Source of the DNA: Paratractidigestivibacter faecalis
Lineage (GTDB): Bacteria > Actinomycetota > Coriobacteriia > Coriobacteriales > Atopobiaceae
Direction of reading: 5' to 3'
NCBI RefSeq assembly: GCF_003416765.1
Contig: NZ_QSNG01000001.1
Span: 1,700,742-1,764,741, forward strand
DNA length: 64,000 nucleotides
Positions 8,171-16,730 of this stretch are shown here, piece by piece. The notes beneath the pieces are model-generated. The model saw nothing but the letters and a program-made list of their open reading frames with translations, was not told the origin of the DNA and searched no databases. The translations under genes and the position numbers were made by a program. Numbering within the stretch: position 1 is the stretch's first letter; every line of letters begins with the position of its first letter.

Positions 8171-9460
8171 CTACTCCCCGTCTGCGGCGCCAGCCGTCGG
8201 GGTGGCCACGGTGCCGTCCGCGCGCACAGCGGCGAACTTGGCCACCAGACGCTCCAGCAGATCGACCGTGAGCTCAAGGCTGCGCACGGGAACGAACTCG
8301 CGCACCGAGTGGGCGTTGTAGCCGCCGGTGGCGATGTTGGGGCAGGGCAGGCCGCGGAAGGTCAGCTGCGCGCCGTCGGTGCCACCGCGGGCCGGGACGA
8401 GCACGGGCTCGATGCCCACCTCGCGGTTGGACTCCACGGCATAGTCAATAAGCAGCTGGTCAGCGGGGCCGAACTTCTCGGCCATGTTGCGGTACTGCTG
8501 GCGCACCTCGACGGTGACCGTGCCCTCGCCGTAGCGGGCGTTCTGGAAGGCGGCGATGCGGCGCAGCGTGGCCTCGCGCTCATCGAAGTCGGTGGCGTCA
8601 AAGTCGCGCAGGATGTAGCAGAGCTTGACCTCGTCCGGGGTGCCGGAGATGTCCGTGGGGTGGTAGTAGCCCTCGCGGCCCTCGGTGTGCTCCGGACGCT
8701 CGGCGGCGGGGACCATCTGCTGGAACTCGGAGGCCAGCGTGATGGCGTTGACCATAATGTTCTTGGCGCTGCCGGGGTGGACCACCACGCCCTTGAAGGT
8801 AACCGTGGCCTCGCTCGCGCTGAAGCACTCGTAGTTGAACTCGCCCAGGGTCTCGCCGTCCACGGTATAGCCCCACTTGGCGCCCAGCGCGTCAAGGTCA
8901 AGGAGCGCGGCGCCGTGGCCGATCTCCTCGTCGGGGACAAACGCCACCTTGATGGTGGGGTGGGCCAGCTCGGGGTTGGCGACCAGACGCGCCAGAAGCG
9001 CGCAGATCTCTGCCACGCCGGCCTTGTCGTCAGCCGAGAGGAGCGTCGAGCCGTCAGAGCACACGATGTCCTGGCCTTGGAACTTGGCCAGGTCGGGCAC
9101 CTGGTCCGGCGTGGTCTGGACGGGCTGGCCGTCGACGATGCCGGCCACCAGCGGGCCGCCCTCGTAGTGGACGATGTGGGGCTTGACGCCGGAGGCCGGG
9201 GCGTCCTTGGCGGTGTCGATGTGGGCGCAGAGCATGAGCGCGGGGGCGTCCTCGGCGCCCTTGGAGGCGGGCAGGGTGCCGGTCACGTAGGCATGATCAT
9301 CAACCTTCACATCAATACAGCCAATGGAACGCAGCTCTTCTCCCATGACCTCGGCCATCTTGTGCTGAGTGGGCGTAGAGGGCGTCTGCGCCTCGTTGTC
9401 CGGGTCGGACTGGGAATCTACCTGCACGTAGCGCATGAAGCGCTCGACGACGTCACTCAT
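8171..9460 (-). CDS. pepT: Peptidase T (tripeptide aminopeptidase)
   Basis: The product is 429 aa from ATG at 9460, preceded by GGAGGCACC; the open frame extends further upstream but without a start context. This M20B zinc exopeptidase removes the N-terminal residue of tripeptides in the cytoplasm. Di-zinc site candidates are His80/Asp82 (CAHIDT), Asp144-Asp145 (LSADDKAG), the catalytic Glu178-Glu179 (PDEEIGHG) and a late His (GGYNAHSVREF). The length is a little above the roughly 410 aa of E. coli PepT. It is the first gene of the run reading down to 4713. Confidence 0.93.
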   Translation of the reverse strand: MSDVVERFMRYVQVDSQSDPDNEAQTPSTPTQHKMAEVMGEELRSIGCIDVKVDDHAYVTGTLPASKGAEDAPALMLCAHIDTAKDAPASGVKPHIVHYEGGPLVAGIVDGQPVQTTPDQVPDLAKFQGQDIVCSDGSTLLSADDKAGVAEICALLARLVANPELAHPTIKVAFVPDEEIGHGAALLDLDALGAKWGYTVDGETLGEFNYECFSASEATVTFKGVVVHPGSAKNIMVNAITLASEFQQMVPAAERPEHTEGREGYYHPTDISGTPDEVKLCYILRDFDATDFDEREATLRRIAAFQNARYGEGTVTVEVRQQYRNMAEKFGPADQLLIDYAVESNREVGIEPVLVPARGGTDGAQLTFRGLPCPNIATGGYNAHSVREFVPVRSLELTVDLLERLVAKFAAVRADGTVATPTAGAADGE

Positions 9461-9601
9461 GGTGCCTCCTGGCGTTGCGCGCACGGGCGAGCGGCGCAGC
9501 CGCCGGCGCCGGGCGCTGGTCTTGTCTGGGTGAGATTCTACTCCAGGTGTGCACGGCCGCGGCAAACGGCGCGTAAGGTGAGGGCCGCAAACGGCCCTCA
9601 C

Positions 9602-9849
9602 CACGTTTTGGGTTCGCGGATTTGGCGGCGAGACAAGCAGCACTTGATGAGCAGCTCTTCTACCTGCGCTTTTGCTACGCCATTCTGGGAAGCCACCGCA
9701 ATCGCCCGGTAGACCGAACCCAAACCGGATATTGATTTGGGTTCGCCGCTCGGCCGGTCCCGAGGCGGCAAAAAGACCCGCAGGCCTCTGACCTGCGGGT
9801 CTTGTTTCTCGTCTCTGCGACGGCGCCCGAACCGCGAACCAAAAACGTG
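9602..9849. repeat. 248-bp element with 18-bp terminal inverted repeats and internal copies
   Basis: CACGTTTTGGGTTCGCGG (9602-9619) faces CCGCGAACCAAAAACGTG (9832-9849), matching at 17 of 18 positions. Inside, CGAACCCAAA (9715-9724) faces TTTGGGTTCG (9736-9745) across an 11-nt loop, so the unit TTTGGGTTCG occurs four times in alternating orientation. The malic-enzyme terminator lies within it. A short minus-strand frame crosses it without start context. The rest of the pepT upstream gap (9461-9883, 423 bp) shows no gene. It looks like a miniature inverted-repeat or REP-type element. Confidence 0.6.
9770..9803 (-). terminator. Terminator after malic enzyme
   Basis: On the minus strand, GACCCGCAGG-tcagagg-CCTGCGGGTC is followed by TTTTT (9770-9774). 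The perfect 10-bp stem lies about 80 nt after the malic-enzyme stop. Confidence 0.85.
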
Positions 9850-9883
9850 TTTTGGCCGCGTCCGAAGCCGCCTTGGGGGCGTC

Positions 9884-11062
9884 CTAGAGCCTGGCCACGC
9901 CGCTCTTGCGGGCCGCCTCGGCCACCGCCGCGGCGACGGCGGGGGCGACGCGCTGGTCAAAGGCGCCGGGGATGACGTACTCGGCGCTGCGGTGCTCGTC
10001 GTCCACCAGGCCGGCGATGGCGTAGGCGGCGGCCTCCATCATGTCGTCGTTGATGTCGGAGGCGCGCACGTCCAGGGCGCCACGGAAGATGCCCGGGAAG
10101 GCCAGGACGTTGTTGATCTGGTTGGGGAAGTCCGAGCGGCCCGTGGCGGCGACGGCAGCGCCGGCGGCGAGGGCCTCGTCGGGCATGATCTCAGGCACGG
10201 GGTTGGCGCAGGCAAAGACGATGGCGTCCTTGGCCATGGAGCGCACCATGTCCTGCGTGAGCGCGCCGGGGGCAGAAACGCCCACAAAGACGTCGGCATC
10301 CCTGACGGCGTCGGCCAGCGTGCCGGCCACGTGCTCTCGGTTGGTCCAGGAGGCAACCTCCTCCTTCACCGGGTTCAGGCCCTCGCGGCCCTCGTAGATG
10401 GCGCCCTTGCGGTCGCAGATGACGATGTCGCGGACGCCCATGCGGCGCATCAGGCGCGCGATGGAGATGCCCGCCGCGCCGGCGCCGCTGAAGACGGCCT
10501 TGACGCTGCCCAGCTCGCGGCCGGTGAGCTTGCACGCGTTGATAAGCGCGGCGCAGGTCACGACGGCGGTTCCGTGCTGGTCGTCGTGGAAGACGGGGAT
10601 GTCGCAGACCTCCTTGAGGCGGCGCTCGATCTCAAAGCAGCGCGGCGCGGAGATGTCCTCGAGGTTGACGCCGCCAAAGCTGCCGGCCAGGAGCTCCACC
10701 GTGCGGACGATCTCGTCCACGTCGTGCGAGCGGATGCACAGCGGGAAGGCGTCCACGTCGGCAAAGGTCTTGAACAGGGCGCACTTGCCCTCCATGACAG
10801 GCATGCCGGCCTCCGGGCCAATGTCTCCCAGGCCCAGGACCGCGCTGCCGTCGGTCACCACGGCCACCAGATTGCCGCGACGGGTGTAGGTGTAGGAGTC
10901 CTCGACGTCCTTCTGGATCTCAAGGCAGGGCTGAGCGACGCCGGGCGTGTACGCCACGGCCAGCTCCTCCGGCGTGCTGATGGAGGCGCGGCTCACGACC
11001 TCGATCTTGCCGTGCCACTCCTTGTGCTTGTCCAGGGCATACTGCTTGGCGTCATCGGCCAT
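9884..11062 (-). CDS. NAD(P)-dependent malic enzyme (short form)
   Basis: The product is 392 aa. ATG 11062 is chosen because AGGAGACGCC stands just before it and homology begins there. It catalyses oxidative decarboxylation of malate to pyruvate in the cytoplasm. Visible landmarks are the N-terminal Tyr-containing region [11 protein letters not shown], the metal/substrate stretch [11 protein letters not shown], and the Rossmann motif FSGAGAAGI. The length and lack of a phosphotransacetylase tail match the short bacterial form. It forms a single-gene unit with its own terminator at 9770-9803; the divergent galE starts about 230 nt away. Confidence 0.93.
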   Translation of the reverse strand: MADDAKQYALDKHKEWHGKIEVVSRASISTPEELAVAYTPGVAQPCLEIQKDVEDSYTYTRRGNLVAVVTDGSAVLGLGDIGPEAGMPVMEGKCALFKTFADVDAFPLCIRSHDVDEIVRTVELLAGSFGGVNLEDISAPRCFEIERRLKEVCDIPVFHDDQHGTAVVTCAALINACKLTGRELGSVKAVFSGAGAAGISIARLMRRMGVRDIVICDRKGAIYEGREGLNPVKEEVASWTNREHVAGTLADAVRDADVFVGVSAPGALTQDMVRSMAKDAIVFACANPVPEIMPDEALAAGAAVAATGRSDFPNQINNVLAFPGIFRGALDVRASDINDDMMEAAAYAIAGLVDDEHRSAEYVIPGAFDQRVAPAVAAAVAEAARKSGVARL

Positions 11063-11288
11063 GGCGTCTCCTATCTGCCGGGCCGCCCGCAGGCGGCGAG
11101 CTGCACACATATGGTGTCAGTGTAGCGGGCGGGCCGTCCGGCGACGCGCACTTCTCGCCAGACGCGCAGGCAGCGGCGCAAAGTGTCGAGAAGCGCCGAC
11201 AGTGGGCCCTCAGCCCCCGCGCAAGGTCGACACATGCGGGACGTATACTAACTAGATGGCTTATCGTGCCCACAGAAAGGACTTTCCC

Positions 11289-12344
11289 ATGAGCGAGACC
11301 CTCGCCCCTCAGGATACCTGCGTGCTCGTGACCGGCGGCGCCGGCTTCATTGGCAGCCACACCTGCGTCGAGCTGCTCCAGGACGGCTACAAGGTCGTCA
11401 TCGTGGACGACCTCTCCAACGCCTCCGCCAAGGTCGAGGACCGCATCAAGACCATCGTCGGCCCCGAGGCCGCCGCAAACCTCGAGCTGGTCATCGCCGA
11501 CGTCAACGACCGTGACGCGCTGGAGAAGATCTTCTCCACGCACAAGATCGACCGCGTCATCCACTTTGCCGGCTTCAAGGCCGTGGGCGAGTCGGTCTCC
11601 AAGCCCATCGAGTACTACACCAACAACCTGGGCAACACCCTCACGCTCGTTGACGTCATGCGCAACCACGGCTGCAAGTCCATCATCTTCAGCAGCTCCG
11701 CCACCGTCTACGGAGACCCGGACTCCCTACCGCTGACCGAGGCCAGCCCCAAGAAGCCCGCCACCAACCCCTACGGCTGGACCAAGTGGATGATCGAGCA
11801 GATCTTGACCGACCTGCACACCGCCGACCCCGAGTGGAACGTCGTGCTGCTGCGCTACTTCAACCCCATCGGCGCCCACCCCTCCGGACTCATGGGCGAG
11901 GACCCCAAGGGCATCCCCAACAACCTGGTTCCCTACGTGGCTCAGACTGCCATCGGCAAGCGCGAGGCCGTCCACGTCTTTGGCAACGACTACGACACCC
12001 CCGACGGCACGGGCGTGCGCGACTACATCCACGTCTGCGACCTGGCGAGCGGCCACGCCGCCGCCCTGGCCTGGATGAACGGCCGCGAGGGCGTCGAGGT
12101 CTTCAACCTGGGCACCGGCAAGGGCACCTCGGTGCTCGAGATCATCACCGCCTTCGGCCGCGCCTGCGGCAAGGAGATCCCCTACGTCATCGATCCGCGC
12201 CGCCCCGGCGACGTCACGTCCAACTACGCCGACTGCACCAAGGCCCGCGAGCTCATGGGCTGGGAGGCCAAGTTCGACGTCGACGACATGTGCCGTGACT
12301 CCTGGAACTGGCAGTCCAAGAACCCCAACGGCTACGAGGGCTAG
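11289..12344 (+). CDS. galE: UDP-glucose 4-epimerase
   Basis: The product is 351 aa from ATG 11289, with AAAGGA upstream; a slightly longer frame from 11256 lacks a ribosome site. It interconverts UDP-glucose and UDP-galactose (Leloir pathway and glycan precursor supply). It is an extended short-chain dehydrogenase: NAD-binding GGAGFIG at 16-22, Ser of SSSATVYG near 136, and catalytic Tyr162-x3-Lys166 (YGWTK). A -10-like TATACT stands at 11244-11249 without a clear -35. The polyprenyl synthase gene follows after 8 nt, so a shared envelope-precursor operon is likely. Confidence 0.95.
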   Translation: MSETLAPQDTCVLVTGGAGFIGSHTCVELLQDGYKVVIVDDLSNASAKVEDRIKTIVGPEAAANLELVIADVNDRDALEKIFSTHKIDRVIHFAGFKAVGESVSKPIEYYTNNLGNTLTLVDVMRNHGCKSIIFSSSATVYGDPDSLPLTEASPKKPATNPYGWTKWMIEQILTDLHTADPEWNVVLLRYFNPIGAHPSGLMGEDPKGIPNNLVPYVAQTAIGKREAVHVFGNDYDTPDGTGVRDYIHVCDLASGHAAALAWMNGREGVEVFNLGTGKGTSVLEIITAFGRACGKEIPYVIDPRRPGDVTSNYADCTKARELMGWEAKFDVDDMCRDSWNWQSKNPNGYEG

Positions 12345-12352
12345 GAACCGAC

Positions 12353-13417
12353 TTGACCGCAACCGCCGACTCGGGCGCCCCCGGCGCCCTGTTTGCCGCA
12401 TACCTTGGCGAGAAGCGCCCCCAGATTGAGGCGTTTCTCGCCGAGTGCGCACCCGCCTGCGTGGCCGGCACCGCCGAGGCCACGCGCGCGGACCTCGACC
12501 GCTACCTCTACCAGCCGCTTGAGCGCTTCACCGCCTCGGGCGGCAAGCGCACGCGCCCCGCGCTGGCCCTTCTGGGCTGCGAGGCCGTGGGCGGAGACCC
12601 CGCCGCCGCGCTCTCCACGGCGGCGGCCATCGAGTACTTCCAGAGTGCCGCGCTCATCCACGACGACATTGCGGACAAGTCCGAGCTGCGCCGCGGCGAG
12701 CCCTGCACGTACGTGACCGAGGGCACCGGCGTCGCCATCAACATCGGCGACCTGGGCCTGGTCAACGTGTTGGCCCTGGTCCTGCGCGACCAGAAGCTCC
12801 CGGCCGCCACCCGTGCGGACGTTGCGGAGCGCCTGGTGCAGATGGAGGAGCGCACCCTCGAGGGCCAGGCCCTTGACCTGGGCTGGGTCCGCGACGGACG
12901 CTGGGACATCTCCGTGGAGGACTACCTCTACATGGCCAGCCACAAGACGGCCTACTACTCCGCCGCGGTGCCCCTGGTCACGGGCGCCCTCTGCGGCGGC
13001 GGCGCGCCCGACCAGCTGCGCGCCCTCGACGAGTTTGGCATGCGCGCCGGTCTGGCCTTCCAGCTGCAGGACGACCTCCTGAACCTCGTCGGAAACGCCG
13101 AGGCCCAGGGCAAGGACTTCCGCAGCGACATCACGGAGGGCAAGCGCACCCTGCTGGTGGTGTGGGCCCTGGCCCACCTGGGAGACCTCCAGAGGGACGA
13201 GCTTCTCCACATCCTGGGCCGCGAGACCACGGACGCCGCCGAGCTGGCACGCGCCGTAGAGCTCATCGACGCCTCTGGCGCCGTGGACTACGTGCGCGGC
13301 TACGCGCGCGAGCTCGTAGCCGACGCAAAGGCGCACCTTGTGGGGGCCCGTCTAGAGGAGGTCCCTCGCGACGTGCTCCTTTCTATGGCAGACTTCTTTG
13401 TGGAGCGCGCCGGCTAG
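12353..13417 (+). CDS. Polyprenyl diphosphate synthase (trans-isoprenyl family)
   Basis: The product is 354 aa with a TTG start at 12353 (CTAGGAACCGAC upstream, 8 nt after galE); no ATG or GTG lies nearby in frame before the conserved region. It condenses isopentenyl diphosphate onto allylic diphosphates. The first Asp-rich motif is IHDDIADKS, and the second is QLQDDLLN, whose last position is Asn instead of Asp. The GGKRTRP and GKRTLLVVWA stretches also match. By sequence it could make GGPP or a longer quinone or bactoprenol precursor chain; I cannot fix the chain length. The neighbours suggest envelope lipid carrier supply. Confidence 0.9.
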   Translation: MTATADSGAPGALFAAYLGEKRPQIEAFLAECAPACVAGTAEATRADLDRYLYQPLERFTASGGKRTRPALALLGCEAVGGDPAAALSTAAAIEYFQSAALIHDDIADKSELRRGEPCTYVTEGTGVAINIGDLGLVNVLALVLRDQKLPAATRADVAERLVQMEERTLEGQALDLGWVRDGRWDISVEDYLYMASHKTAYYSAAVPLVTGALCGGGAPDQLRALDEFGMRAGLAFQLQDDLLNLVGNAEAQGKDFRSDITEGKRTLLVVWALAHLGDLQRDELLHILGRETTDAAELARAVELIDASGAVDYVRGYARELVADAKAHLVGARLEEVPRDVLLSMADFFVERAG

Positions 13418-13458
13418 GCACCCGCGCCCATGCAACCCGTTACCTGAGGAGAGACCCT

Positions 13459-14388
13459 ATGGAACCAATCAAGGAAGGCGCTTCCGGCGGCGCCGTCGAG
13501 GACATTCAGGAGCGCCTCGGCTCCCTTGGTTACACGATTGATGCCACGGAGCGCGACGAGAAGACCTTCGGGCGCTCCACGGCGACCGCCGTCGCCCGCT
13601 TCAGGCTGGACCACGGCCTCACGCTGGGCGACGCAGTTGACGCCGCCACCTGGTCCGCGCTTGTCGACGAGTCCTACCAGCTGGGCGACCGCACGCTCTA
13701 CCTGCGCCTTCCCAACTTTCACGGCAGGGACGTCCGCCAGCTCCAGGAGCGCCTGAACATCCTGGGCTTCTCCTGCGGCGAGGTCGACGGCTTCTATGGC
13801 GCCCACACCGAGGCCGCCGTCAAGCTCTTCCAGGAGAGCGTGGGCACGCTGGCCGACGGCATGGCCTTCCCCGACACTTTTGACGCCATCGAGCGCCTGA
13901 AGCACGTCTGGGGCGGCAAGCCCGCAAACGGCCCGCACCCCACCGGCGACATGGGCTTTGCCCGAGCCGCCAACGTGCTGGAGACCTTCCGCATCTCCGT
14001 CACCGCGGACGACCCCATCTCCCGCAACGTGGCCGGGCGCGTCTTCAACCTCGCGCACGCCACCTCCGACGCCTGCGGCTTGGAGCTCATTGACTCCGTT
14101 GACGCCGCCGGCGCGGACACGCAGGCCATCATCCTGCTGAGTAGCGCGGAGCACCCGCTTGAGGAGGCTCCCTCCATGGGCGCCGTGGTGCTGGACGACA
14201 CCGACACCCTGCCGCGCCGCCTGCGCACGGCCCTGCAGGGCGCCCGCGAGGTGCCGCCCGTCGTGCGCATCGACCTGCCCGTGGGCAAGGACGCCGGCGA
14301 CGGCACCTTCACCATCAGTGACGCGCAGACCTTTGCCGTGCTGCTCCTGGACGCCATCTGCGCCGCGTTTGACGGGCTCACGCTATAA
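13459..14388 (+). CDS. Protein with two peptidoglycan-binding (PG_binding_1) domains
   Basis: The product is 309 aa from ATG 13459 with GAGGAGAGA upstream. Two PG_binding_1 repeats are seen at about residues 8-65 (GGAVEDIQERLGSLGYTID) and 85-145 (GRDVRQLQERLNILGFSCGEVDGFYG). The C-terminal half of about 150 residues (FNLAHATSDACGLELIDS..., VVLDDTDTLPRRLRTAL) matches nothing I recognise. No signal peptide is visible, which is odd for a wall-binding protein. It sits between the polyprenyl synthase and a kinase gene, 3 nt before the latter. Confidence 0.8.
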   Translation: MEPIKEGASGGAVEDIQERLGSLGYTIDATERDEKTFGRSTATAVARFRLDHGLTLGDAVDAATWSALVDESYQLGDRTLYLRLPNFHGRDVRQLQERLNILGFSCGEVDGFYGAHTEAAVKLFQESVGTLADGMAFPDTFDAIERLKHVWGGKPANGPHPTGDMGFARAANVLETFRISVTADDPISRNVAGRVFNLAHATSDACGLELIDSVDAAGADTQAIILLSSAEHPLEEAPSMGAVVLDDTDTLPRRLRTALQGAREVPPVVRIDLPVGKDAGDGTFTISDAQTFAVLLLDAICAAFDGLTL

Positions 14389-14391
14389 GCT

Positions 14392-15132
14392 ATGGAAGCA
14401 AAGCTTACGGTCAACGGATTTGGGTTCGTGGCCCGTTATGGGGAGAAGGACGTGGAGCGCGTTCTTCTCCCCTTGCTTATGCGGCTGACGGAGCTGCAGG
14501 CAGAGCGCGACAGACGGCTGATTGCCTTCCTTGCGGCGCCGCCCGGGGCGGGCAAGAGCACGCTTGCGGCCTTTATGGAGTGGCTCAGCCGGCGCACGCC
14601 CGAGGCGACGCCGCTGCAGGCCGTGGGCATGGACGGCTTCCACTGCCCCAACGCCTACCTGGACGCGCACTCGTTTGTTGACGAGGACGGGCGCGAGGTG
14701 GGCATGCGCAGCCGCAAGGGCGCTCCGCAGACGTTTGACGTCGAGGGGCTCCGCGCCGCGCTAGCGGACGCGCGGAGCGACGCGCCCGCTCCGTGGCCCA
14801 CCTACTCTCGCGTCATGCACGACGTCGTTCCCGCAAGCCTTCCCATTGACGAGAAGATCCTGCTGGTTGAGGGCAACTACCTGCTGCTTGACGAGGGGCG
14901 CTGGAAGGGCCTCGCCGAGCTTGCCGACTACACCGTCTTTCTGAGCGCGCCCGAGGCGCTGCTGCGGGAGCGCCTGGTTGCCCGCAAGGTGGCCGGCGGC
15001 TCCACGCCCGAGGAAGCCCGGGCCTGGTACGAGGCAAGCGACGGCCGCAACGTGGCCCGCGTCCTGGCCCACCACTCCCCCGCCGACCTTGAGCTTGCGC
15101 TGGGAGCTGACGGCAGCCTCACGGTTGCGTGA
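14392..15132 (+). CDS. P-loop kinase of the uridine kinase / FrcK-like family
   Basis: The product is 246 aa; ATG lies 3 nt after the previous stop. Walker A is AAPPGAGKST near residue 48, then VGMDGFHCPNAYL (substrate loop typical of the phosphoribulokinase/uridine kinase/pantothenate kinase clan), PTYSRVMHDVVP, and a Walker-B-like ILLVEGNYLLLDEGRW. It probably phosphorylates a nucleoside, sugar or sugar phosphate in the cytoplasm; the substrate is unknown. The stop codon lies inside the outer arm of the nested inverted repeat that follows. Confidence 0.82.
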   Translation: MEAKLTVNGFGFVARYGEKDVERVLLPLLMRLTELQAERDRRLIAFLAAPPGAGKSTLAAFMEWLSRRTPEATPLQAVGMDGFHCPNAYLDAHSFVDEDGREVGMRSRKGAPQTFDVEGLRAALADARSDAPAPWPTYSRVMHDVVPASLPIDEKILLVEGNYLLLDEGRWKGLAELADYTVFLSAPEALLRERLVARKVAGGSTPEEARAWYEASDGRNVARVLAHHSPADLELALGADGSLTVA

Positions 15133-15244
15133 CGGTTTTGGTCACGAGCCAGAAAGCACTTCTCGCCGGCACGGGCGTTTGCCCAGTTGGCGAGAAGTGC
15201 TTTCAAACAGTTGCATTTTAGACGTGACGGAAACCGTCACGCAA
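15125..15244. repeat. Nested inverted repeat between convergent genes
   Basis: Outer arms TTGCGTGACGGTTT (15125-15138) and AAACCGTCACGCAA (15231-15244) match over 14 bp. Inner arms GAAAGCACTTCTCGCC (15152-15167) and GGCGAGAAGTGCTTTC (15189-15204) match over 16 bp, with a 21-nt loop that itself contains GGGC/GCCC. The right outer arm can also fold alone (CGTGACGG-aaa-CCGTCACG). No T-run follows on either strand. Confidence 0.75.
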
Positions 15245-15246
15245 GA

Positions 15247-15276
15247 AGGACCCCGGGGCGTGGGCCTCGGGGTCCT
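15247..15276 (-). terminator. Hairpin after nfnB, probable terminator
   Basis: AGGACCCCG pairs with CGGGGTCCT. On the minus strand it is followed by TTCTTG, a weak U-tract. It lies about 33 nt after the nfnB stop. Confidence 0.5.
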
Positions 15277-15308
15277 GATGACGCGCTGCAGCTACTGGCG
15301 AGAAGACC

Positions 15309-16730
15309 TTAGATCTGGCCCTCGGCGGCAGCCTTGGTGATGCTGGCGGCGGCCTTCTTGCCGGCGCCCATGGCCAGGATGACCGTGGCGGCGCCCGTCA
15401 CGATGTCACCGCCGGCCCAGATGCGGGGATCGGTGGTCTGGCCGGTCTCCTCGTCGGCGACGATGTAGCCCCACTTGTTGAGCTCCATCTTGCCGCCGAT
15501 CTTCTTGGCGAACGGGTTGGCGTTGGTGCCGATGGCGGAGATGGCAACGTCGCAGGGAATCTCCTCGATGGCGCCCTCGATGGGCACCGGGCGACGGCGG
15601 CCGGACTCGTCGGGCTCGCCAAGCTCCATCTTCTGGACCTTGACGGCGCAGACGGTGCCGTCCTCGCCGGCCACGAACTCAAGCGGGGACACCAGAGGCA
15701 TGACCTCGACGCCCTCAGCCTTGGCGTGGTGCAGCTCGGCGCGACGGGCGGGCATCTCGTCCTCGGTGCGGCGGTAGGCGATGATGGCGCGCTCGGCACC
15801 AAGACGCTTGGCCGTGCGGACAGCGTCCATGGCCACGTTGCCGCCACCAAAGACCACGACGTTCTTGCCGTGCTTGGTGGGGGTGTCGTACTCCGGGAAG
15901 TTGTTGGCCTTCATCAGGTTCACACGAGTGAGGTACTCGTTGGCGAAGAAGACGTTGGGCAGGTTCTCGCCGGGGACGTTGAGGAACTTGGGCAGGCCAG
16001 CGCCGGTGGCAACGTAGATGGCGTCGAAGCCCTTCTCGAAGAGCTCATCGGCCGTGGTGATGTTGCCCACGACGGAGTTGTACTCAAACTTGACGCCCAG
16101 CTCCTCAAGGCCGTCAATCTCACGCTTGACGACAGCCTTGGGCAGACGGAACTCGGGGATGCCGTAGACCAGCACGCCGCCGCCAGTGAAGAAGGCCTCG
16201 AAGACGGTGACGTCAAAGCCGTTGCGGGCGAGCTCGCCGGCGCAGGTGATGCCGGACGGGCCGGAGCCAACGACGGCGACCTTCTTGCCGTTCTTGGGGG
16301 CCATCTTGGGCTTTGAGGCAAGCTCGGGCTGGTCGCCGACGAAGCGCTCCAGCTGGCCGATGGCCACGGGCTCGGACTTCTTGCCGCGGACGCACTTGCC
16401 CTCGCACTGGTTCTCCTGCGGGCAGACGCGGCCGCAGATAGCCGGCAGCATGGACTCCTCGCGGATGATGTCCAGGGCGCCGCCAAAGTCCTCCTCGCGG
16501 ATCTTCTCGATGAACTTGGGGATGTTGATGTTGACCGGGCAACCCTCGACGCAGAGCGGCTTCTTGCAGTCCATGCAGCGCTCGGCCTCGGCCAGCGCCA
16601 TCTCCTTGGTGAAGCCCTTGTCGACGGGACGGAAGTCGCAGGCGCGCTCGGCGGCCGGCTCCTCGTTGTCAGCGGTGCGCGGGGACTTCATGTCCGGAAC
16701 AAAGCGACCGTTTACCTGTACCTGTGGCAT
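15309..16730 (-). CDS. nfnB: NfnB-type large subunit: NADPH-dependent ferredoxin oxidoreductase (GltD-like)
   Basis: The product is 473 aa from ATG 16730, with GAGGAGG inside the end of nfnA. With NfnA it forms the flavin-based bifurcating transhydrogenase that couples NADH, NADPH and ferredoxin in anaerobes. Two [4Fe-4S] sites are visible: C52, C55, C60, C64 (CMDCKKPLCVEGCP) and C99, C103, C109, C113. The FAD motif VVGSGPSG and the NAD(P) motif VFGGGNVAMDAVR follow, ending with GGDIVTGAATVILAMGAGKKAA. The alternative name, glutamate synthase small-chain homologue, is less likely because the partner gene is nfnA and no gltB is present. It overlaps nfnA by 19 nt. Confidence 0.9.
   Translation of the reverse strand: MPQVQVNGRFVPDMKSPRTADNEEPAAERACDFRPVDKGFTKEMALAEAERCMDCKKPLCVEGCPVNINIPKFIEKIREEDFGGALDIIREESMLPAICGRVCPQENQCEGKCVRGKKSEPVAIGQLERFVGDQPELASKPKMAPKNGKKVAVVGSGPSGITCAGELARNGFDVTVFEAFFTGGGVLVYGIPEFRLPKAVVKREIDGLEELGVKFEYNSVVGNITTADELFEKGFDAIYVATGAGLPKFLNVPGENLPNVFFANEYLTRVNLMKANNFPEYDTPTKHGKNVVVFGGGNVAMDAVRTAKRLGAERAIIAYRRTEDEMPARRAELHHAKAEGVEVMPLVSPLEFVAGEDGTVCAVKVQKMELGEPDESGRRRPVPIEGAIEEIPCDVAISAIGTNANPFAKKIGGKMELNKWGYIVADEETGQTTDPRIWAGGDIVTGAATVILAMGAGKKAAASITKAAAEGQI

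Noticed and set aside
9650-9960. Small minus-strand protein of 120 residues overlapping the malic-enzyme end
   Set aside because: No ribosome site, overlaps the end of malic enzyme and its terminator, and Arg/Pro-rich shadow-like composition in its first half.
15309-16730. Calling this gene gltD (glutamate synthase small subunit)
   Set aside because: It overlaps an nfnA-type partner and no large gltB subunit is present, so NfnB is the better call.
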